Of a stretch of DNA of 49,960 nucleotides, positions 45,348-49,960 are shown piece by piece. How positions within the stretch are numbered: the first letter of the stretch is position 1; the number at the start of each line of letters is the position of its first letter. The stretch is from Desulfobacter vibrioformis DSM 8776 (GTDB lineage Bacteria; Desulfobacterota; Desulfobacteria; Desulfobacterales; Desulfobacteraceae): the NCBI RefSeq assembly GCF_000745975.1, contig NZ_JQKJ01000027.1:1-49960 (forward strand). Reading direction: 5' to 3'. The notes under the pieces are model-generated. The model did not search any database. It was given only the letters and a program-made list of their open reading frames with translations, and was not told where the DNA came from. The position numbers and the translations under genes are program-made.

Positions 45348-46403
45348 GTGCTTCATTATCTATTCATAACAGCGGTCCTTGTGGGTCTATACATGACAAC
45401 CTTTGTCAATTATCTGCTGTTTCACAGCCTTGTTGAAATATTCAGCATCGTTGTGGCATTTTCTGTTTTCATGATCACCTGGAATTCAAAAAATTATATA
45501 AAAAATCAATATCTTCTGTTTATTGGTATCGCTTACTTGTTCATCGCATTTTTGGACCTCCTTCATACTCTGGCATACAAGGGAATGCCTATATTCACCG
45601 ATTATGATTATTATGCCAACCAGCTGTGGATAGCAGCCAGATATATGGAGAGCATCACGCTTCTGTTTGCTTTTTACTTTCTCGGAGCAGATAAGACCTT
45701 GAAGTTTAAGCCCGAGATGATTTTCATTGTTTACATGGTGTTTACAACCATTTTTGTGTTGAGTATTTTCATCTGGAAATTTTTTCCGGTGTGTTTTGCG
45801 GCGGATGTAGGACTTACAACCTTCAAAAAGATCAGTGAATATATTATTTGCCTGATTCTCGTGGGCAGCATACTGCTCCTGCATAACAACAGAGCCAGAT
45901 TCGAAAAAAATATTTATCGTCTCCTCTCCTTGTCGATAGGGTGTACAATCATCTCCGAACTGGCATTTACGTTCTATGTGAGCAACTATGGGATATCAAA
46001 CCTGATCGGTCATTACTTCAAGCTTTTTTCATTTTATCTGATTTACAGGGTCATCATTGAAACCGGTATTCGCAATCCATACGAATTGATTTTTAAAGAA
46101 CTTCTTGCGTCGAACAAGAACCTTAACGAGGAAATTTTTGCACGGATAGAAATTGAAAAAGAGCGTGAAAAACTCATTCAGAAACTCCAACACGCTTTAT
46201 CCGAGGTGAAAACTTTAAGCGGGCTCCTTCCCATTTGCTCCCATTGTAAAAAAATCCGGGATGACAAAGGATATTGGAACTCAATTGAAAGTTATATCCG
46301 CGAGCACTCAGAAGCATTATTCAGCCACAGTATCTGCCAGGAATGTGCAAAAAAATATTATCCTGATTATGACCTCTATGACGAAGCGCCTGAAAAAGAT
46401 TGA
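45348..46403 (+). CDS. MASE3-type membrane sensor with C-terminal CxxC domain
   Basis: A 351-residue protein with seven or eight hydrophobic segments in the first 240 residues (VFMITWNSKNYIKNQYLLFIG, ASRYMES-like IAARYMESITLLFAF), typical of MASE3 membrane sensors. A coiled-coil linker follows (EEIFARIEIEKEREKLIQKL), then a 50-residue domain starting LLPICSHCKKIRDDKGYW and ending SICQECAKKYYP, with two CxxC pairs that could bind a metal. I have seen this module at the end of many sensor proteins of sulfate reducers, without a known function. The GTG at 45348 has no proper ribosome site; ATG 45393 is an alternative. No catalytic output domain is present. Confidence 0.78.
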   Translation: MLHYLFITAVLVGLYMTTFVNYLLFHSLVEIFSIVVAFSVFMITWNSKNYIKNQYLLFIGIAYLFIAFLDLLHTLAYKGMPIFTDYDYYANQLWIAARYMESITLLFAFYFLGADKTLKFKPEMIFIVYMVFTTIFVLSIFIWKFFPVCFAADVGLTTFKKISEYIICLILVGSILLLHNNRARFEKNIYRLLSLSIGCTIISELAFTFYVSNYGISNLIGHYFKLFSFYLIYRVIIETGIRNPYELIFKELLASNKNLNEEIFARIEIEKEREKLIQKLQHALSEVKTLSGLLPICSHCKKIRDDKGYWNSIESYIREHSEALFSHSICQECAKKYYPDYDLYDEAPEKD

Positions 46404-46463
46404 ATCAGAAAAACTTTAATGAAAACCATCGTCCATTAAGGTGATGAGGGGAACAGACCCTGT

Positions 46464-47903
46464 CTACATCATCGCCCTGTTGAGCCACAGGTGGCATAAA
46501 ATACTTAAGGCATAGCCCAGAGCGATCACCGGGGTCCATTTCAGATGGCCCCCGAAGGTGTAGGTCCCCCGGGCAGTTCCCAAAAGCGCCACGCCGGCCG
46601 CAGAGCCGATGGCGAGCATACTGCCGCCGGTACCGGCCGTCAGGGTGACCAGGAGCCACTGGCCGTGGGACATGGCCGGATCCATGGTGAGAACGGCGAA
46701 CATCACCGGAATATTGTCAACAATGGCCGACAGGACACCCACAAAGGTGTTGGCCCAGGTGGCCCCGAGATCCAGGTACATAAATTTGGAAATCAGCGCA
46801 AGGTATCCGAATTGGGCCAGTCCGCCCACACAAAGGATAATGCCATAGAAAAACAGCAGGGTGTCCCATTCAGCCCTGGATATTTTTTTCATGATGTCAA
46901 AGGGAATAAAGTCAGGTGAAGGGGTGGCGTCCGTATCACGGACCCCGAGAATGGGGTCGTATTTCATGCTTTGGTTCTCACGGCGCTTGATATGATAAGA
47001 AAACATCCCCAGATATCCAAGCCCCAGCATCATGCCGGTTGCCGGGGGCAGATGCAGCATATTGTGGAAACAGACGGCTGTCACAATCGTTGCCAGAAAC
47101 AGCCCCATAATAACCCAGGCCCCATACTTCATGGTAACGGATTCGTCCAGGGCCTCGGGAACATCCTTGCCCACAAACAGGCTCATGACCACGGCCGGCA
47201 CCAGCCAGTTTACCAGTGAGGGGATGGCGATGGAAAAAAATTCGGAAAAGGCCACCTTGCCTTTCTGCCAGACCATCAGGGTGGTAATATCGCCAAATGG
47301 TGAAAACGCACCACCGGCATTGGCCGCCACCACGATATTGATGCAGGCAAGACTGATGAAGCCTTTGTTTTTTCCGCCCACAGCCATGGCCACCGCCCCC
47401 ATGAGCAATGCCGTTGTCAGATTGTCTGCCACCGGGGAGATGACAAAGGCAAGAATCCCGGTAATCCAGAAAATCTGCCTTAAAGAAAAGCCCCGGGAAA
47501 CCAGAATCGCCCGCAGACGCTGGAAAACATTGCGTTCTTCCATGGCGTTAATGTAGGTCATGGCCGCCAGCAGGAACAAAAACAGTTCCGCATATTCAAC
47601 AAGGCTGTGTTTTATGCCATCATGGGCGGTGTGCGTATCTCCGATACCGGCATAGGCCAGCGATACCAGAACCCATATCACACCGGCAGCCAACAGCACG
47701 GGCTTGCTCTTTCTTAAATGGATATTATTTTCCAGGGGGACCAGGGCATAGGCCACGATAAAAAAAATTACCGCAAAATATCCGTAGGCAGTGTCTGTCA
47801 GTCCGGAGGCCGCAGCAGAGGAGGCCTCAGCCTGGGCAAAAACCATGGCCGGAAGCACCAGCAATGCGACCGTAATGAGCATCAATTTCACAGCATCTTT
47901 CAT
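46464..47903 (-). CDS. nhaD: Na+/H+ antiporter NhaD
   Basis: A 479-residue inner-membrane antiporter of the IT superfamily, exporting Na+ or Li+ in exchange for protons. A cleavable-looking hydrophobic N-terminus (LMLITVALLVLPAMVFAQA) is followed by about 12 helices. The conserved hairpin motifs SPVADNLTTALLMG and NAGGAFSPFGDITT, and VDNIPVMFA in the second half with GTGGSMLAIGSAAG, are complete. The ATG at 47903 is preferred to 47912, since AAGGA is ten bases before it. It is divergent from the nhaR-like regulator. Confidence 0.92.
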   Translation of the reverse strand: MKDAVKLMLITVALLVLPAMVFAQAEASSAAASGLTDTAYGYFAVIFFIVAYALVPLENNIHLRKSKPVLLAAGVIWVLVSLAYAGIGDTHTAHDGIKHSLVEYAELFLFLLAAMTYINAMEERNVFQRLRAILVSRGFSLRQIFWITGILAFVISPVADNLTTALLMGAVAMAVGGKNKGFISLACINIVVAANAGGAFSPFGDITTLMVWQKGKVAFSEFFSIAIPSLVNWLVPAVVMSLFVGKDVPEALDESVTMKYGAWVIMGLFLATIVTAVCFHNMLHLPPATGMMLGLGYLGMFSYHIKRRENQSMKYDPILGVRDTDATPSPDFIPFDIMKKISRAEWDTLLFFYGIILCVGGLAQFGYLALISKFMYLDLGATWANTFVGVLSAIVDNIPVMFAVLTMDPAMSHGQWLLVTLTAGTGGSMLAIGSAAGVALLGTARGTYTFGGHLKWTPVIALGYALSILCHLWLNRAMM

Positions 47904-48085
47904 AAACGTCATTTCCTTGTTTTAATATCACCATATTTCCCCGACATCATCATCGGGTGACCGGCTGTTTACAAACCGCATTAACCTCCGGTCAAAACCG
48001 TGGACCCTCTTGCAGGCTTCATGATAGGCTGTCCACATATTAAAATTTGAGCAGCAAAGAGAAAACAGATCATAACGGGCTGAGT

Positions 48086-48138
48086 TTATTCGGTCAAATA
48101 GATAATATAGTGATTACTATTCGAAAAAAGCGAATAAA
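48086..48138. promoter_or_regulatory. Symmetric element upstream of nhaR, candidate LysR-type operator
   Basis: ATTCG (48119-48123) and CGAAT (48131-48135) form a short inverted repeat with a seven-base A-rich spacer a few bases before the nhaR start. The sequence TTTATTCG at 48086-48093 is a second arm and pairs perfectly with CGAATAAA (48131-48138). Both lie within the 237-bp divergent region between nhaD and nhaR. LysR regulators typically bind T-N11-A type palindromes in such regions. No -10/-35 pair of good quality was identified. Confidence 0.45.
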
Positions 48139-48140
48139 AT

Positions 48141-49043
48141 ATGGAATGGCTTAATTATCATCATCTTTACTATTTCTGGATAGTTATGAAGGAAGGCAGC
48201 ATTACTGCAGCCAGCACCAGGCTCAGACTGGCCCAGTCAACCATCAGTGCCCAGCTCACTAAATTAGAGGCGTCTTTGGGGGGAAAACTGTTCAACCGGC
48301 AGGGGCGGAAACTGGAAGCCACGGATCTGGGACAGATGGTGTTCCAATATGCGGACAAGATATTTTCTTTGGGACGGGAATTGATGGATCAGGTTCACAG
48401 CCGGCCAGTGGTCGGGCCGCTTTCACTTAAAGTCGGAATCGTGGATGTGGTGCCTAAACTCATGGCCAGAAAACTCATTGAACCGGCCCTGGGTATGGGG
48501 AAAACCGTCCGCCTGGCCTGTCACGAAGGCAAGGAAAAAGACCTGCTTGCGGATCTTGCCCTGCACAATCTTGACCTGGTGATTTCCGACGGTTTGCCCC
48601 AGCCCGGCCTCAGCGTGAAAACCTACAACCATTTTTTAGGAGAATGCGGCATCACTTTTTTTGCCGAAAAAAAACTGGCCCAAAGCCTGCCTGAAAAATT
48701 TCCGGACTGTCTGGATAACGCCCCCATGTTAATGCCCATGACCATGTCATGGCTTCGGGGCGCTGTCGATCAATGGTTCGAGGCGTTGTCCATTCGGCCG
48801 GTGGTGGTCGCTGAGTTTGAGGATAATGCCCTGCTGACGGTTTTCGGGCAGGCCGGAGACGGTGTATTTATTGCGCCCACTATTATTGAATCGGAGGTTA
48901 AAGACCAGTACCAGGTGGACATCATAGGCCGGTGCGACAATATCAAGGACCGGTTTTATGCCATCTCTGTTGAACGAATTCTTAAGCACCCGGCGGTTGT
49001 GGCCATCACCGACACCGCACGTCATTCAGTGTTTTCCAGGTAA
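48141..49043 (+). CDS. nhaR: LysR-family transcriptional activator NhaR homologue
   Basis: A 300-residue LysR-type regulator. The N-terminal helix-turn-helix with NYHHLYYFWIVMKEGSITAA and LFNRQGRKLEATDLGQMVFQYADKIFSLG closely follows E. coli NhaR, which activates nhaA in response to Na+. The C-terminal ligand-binding part is of normal length. Adjacent divergent nhaD is the expected target, with the symmetric element between them. The ATG at 48141 gives the canonical NhaR-like N-terminus. Confidence 0.93.
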   Translation: MEWLNYHHLYYFWIVMKEGSITAASTRLRLAQSTISAQLTKLEASLGGKLFNRQGRKLEATDLGQMVFQYADKIFSLGRELMDQVHSRPVVGPLSLKVGIVDVVPKLMARKLIEPALGMGKTVRLACHEGKEKDLLADLALHNLDLVISDGLPQPGLSVKTYNHFLGECGITFFAEKKLAQSLPEKFPDCLDNAPMLMPMTMSWLRGAVDQWFEALSIRPVVVAEFEDNALLTVFGQAGDGVFIAPTIIESEVKDQYQVDIIGRCDNIKDRFYAISVERILKHPAVVAITDTARHSVFSR

Positions 49044-49192
49044 AATAAAAGGGTCACCCACTAAAGGCCGGGTCTGCTCTTGACTCATGATGAGTAATCT
49101 TTGATGGCTACCGGTTTAAGCCGGCCCCCCCCTTAAAACAAGGCTTCTCCGGAACCCCCGATTCATGAGGTTCAGGTGCTGCAAAATTTTCA

Positions 49193-49640
49193 TCACCGGG
49201 TCAAAATGTCCCGCGTTATGTCGGTAGCCTTAACGCCAGTCATAACCGGGCGCAAAAAAAAGAAGAACCTTAGCCATATAATCTCTTGTTCATTCAGTTC
49301 TTGAAGTAATTTTAATATGTATTTTGACTCTGAATATTCGATTGTACCTTCATCGACCCCATTAGCCACAACATTGGCAACATACTTTCTACGTTCATCT
49401 GTTAATGATCGAGATGCTTGAACGAAACCCTCTTCAAATACACCGGAGAGGGCCGCCTTTTGGCCCGAATCCGGTGGAGCAAAAGGTTAGCCACGAAAAG
49501 CCTCTCGGGACTTCGTAAATAGATGGAGGTAAGGCATGCCAACCTCAATCAGACGACTAATCGCATTTTCAACTTGTGGCACAACCCTCGCTTCCGCCAC
49601 CTCTTGCGAGATCGGTTGCATCTTTGCCTGAATTTGTTCC
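49193..49640 (-). pseudogene. Unknown-function gene relic cut by the right repeat and carrying a stop
   Basis: On the minus strand one reading frame runs from the repeat boundary at 49640 to TGA at 49193. It is interrupted by an in-frame TAA at 49489-49487 after KSREAFRG. Before the stop it reads EQIQAKMQPISQEVAEARV; after it, SGVFEEGFVQASRSLTDERRKYV and LLQELNEQEIIWLRF. The composition is that of a soluble, helix-rich protein; I cannot name the family, although the LTDERR segment resembles several uncharacterised accessory proteins. The 5' end is missing because the repeat begins at 49641. 49044-49192 holds no feature besides a run of nine C's. Confidence 0.55.
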
Positions 49641-49945
49641 GTAAGCGCTTAATAAACCACACCTTGGCAAGTACGGTTCGTTATGCGATATAAAGAGGAC
49701 CTGCAAGACTGGGCATATCGAGATAGTGAGGCAACAAGGTTTTGTAATCATCCTTGATTATAAGTATCGAGGAGTTTTTCCAGAGGGAACAAAGATACCA
49801 GTATGGTTAAAGACTATTTGCTTTGGCAGTTTCAATTAGGCTGTAAATGCCCCACACTGGCAGTGACTCAGGCGTTACAGAAAAGTAAGCGCGAGATTAA
49901 CCGCATCTTGTATGAGGCAGCCTATTATGAGATACAAGGAGGACC
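49641..49945. repeat. Right copy of the 305-bp inverted repeat, probable insertion-element end
   Basis: Reverse complement of 1-305 over its whole length. The match starts sharply at 49641 with GTAAGCGCTTA, and similarity cannot be followed beyond 49945 because the left copy meets the window edge there. It carries the outward ORF at 49803. Both copies point outward, so the window is the interval between two inversely oriented element ends. Confidence 0.85.
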
Positions 49946-49960
49946 GGCGAGTTTAGTCTT
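49803..49960 (+). CDS. Partial ORF of the insertion element, running off the window
   Basis: An ATG at 49803 opens a frame (MVKDYLLWQFQLGCK, then LAVTQALQKSKREINRILYE) that is still open at the window edge. The left copy of the repeat encodes the same peptide from 143 downward. A small helical domain with a KSKREINR helix might be DNA binding, as in transposase accessory proteins. An alternative frame just upstream (QQGFVIILDYKYRGVFPEG) is also open for about 60 codons. I do not recognise either. Confidence 0.35.
   Translation, partial: MVKDYLLWQFQLGCKCPTLAVTQALQKSKREINRILYEAAYYEIQGGPASLV

Noticed and set aside
47032-47556. 174-residue plus-strand frame inside nhaD
   Set aside because: Antisense shadow of a membrane protein gene with clear NhaD motifs on the minus strand.

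Overview
The window looks like chromosomal DNA from a Gram-negative, anaerobic, sulfate-reducer-like member of the Desulfobacterota (probably Desulfobacteraceae). This is inferred from gene content: Bat aerotolerance genes in fused form, a DnaA with a divergent HAT-type signature, a degenerate HsdR_N-like protein, a MASE3-type sensor with a CxxC tail domain, NhaD/NhaR, TonB/ECF uptake genes and Cys-rich small proteins. No rRNA, tRNA, CRISPR array or intact prophage was seen.

Layout. Positions 1-305 and 49641-49945 are exact inverted copies of one sequence, apparently the end of an insertion element, and each copy cuts into a gene. Next to the left copy is an accessory island on the minus strand: a beta-propeller protein whose patatin domain is cut off by the repeat (253-2316), two tandem paralogous 208-residue proteins of unknown family (2635-3960) and an IS3-family relic (4180-4656). 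From 4848 to 12938 a promoter leads into a complete Bat operon: MoxR ATPase, DUF58, DUF4381-like, BatA, a BatB/BatC fusion and a BatD/BatE fusion. A DJ-1 relic, gpsA, a flavodoxin, a small TPR protein and a lysophospholipid acyltransferase follow. A LytS/LytTR two-component pair (16271-19101) stands divergent to a 666-residue protein with toxin-like layout (19494-21494). Next come a 7TM-PAS-GGDEF cyclase and a broken ileS fragment.

From 24294 to 31441 lies a candidate metallophore or metal-cofactor system: a PchR-like AraC regulator facing an operon of TonB receptor, ECF transporter (S, T and double ATPase) and two methyltransferases. Three of its six operon genes are broken: the receptor and T component by out-of-frame internal deletions, the ATPase by one extra G in a G7 run. 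The methyltransferases, S component and regulator look intact.

The right half is mostly core genome: an HsdR_N-like pseudoenzyme, uvrA, pdxA, dnaA, a Cys-rich 72-residue protein, and the operon rpsF-rpsR-DUF2232-rplI-dnaB-hflX. A KAS III-like enzyme with a MASE3 sensor, and the divergent nhaD/nhaR pair with a symmetric intergenic operator candidate, come last. A gene relic with an in-frame stop abuts the right-hand repeat.

Overall pattern: stable housekeeping blocks alternate with accessory segments carrying many relics (patatin, IS3, DJ-1, ileS, TonB receptor, ECF-T, ECF ATPase, a possible CBM9-like tail, and the right-edge gene). Real decay and assembly error both need to be considered, because the window ends inside a repeat on both sides.
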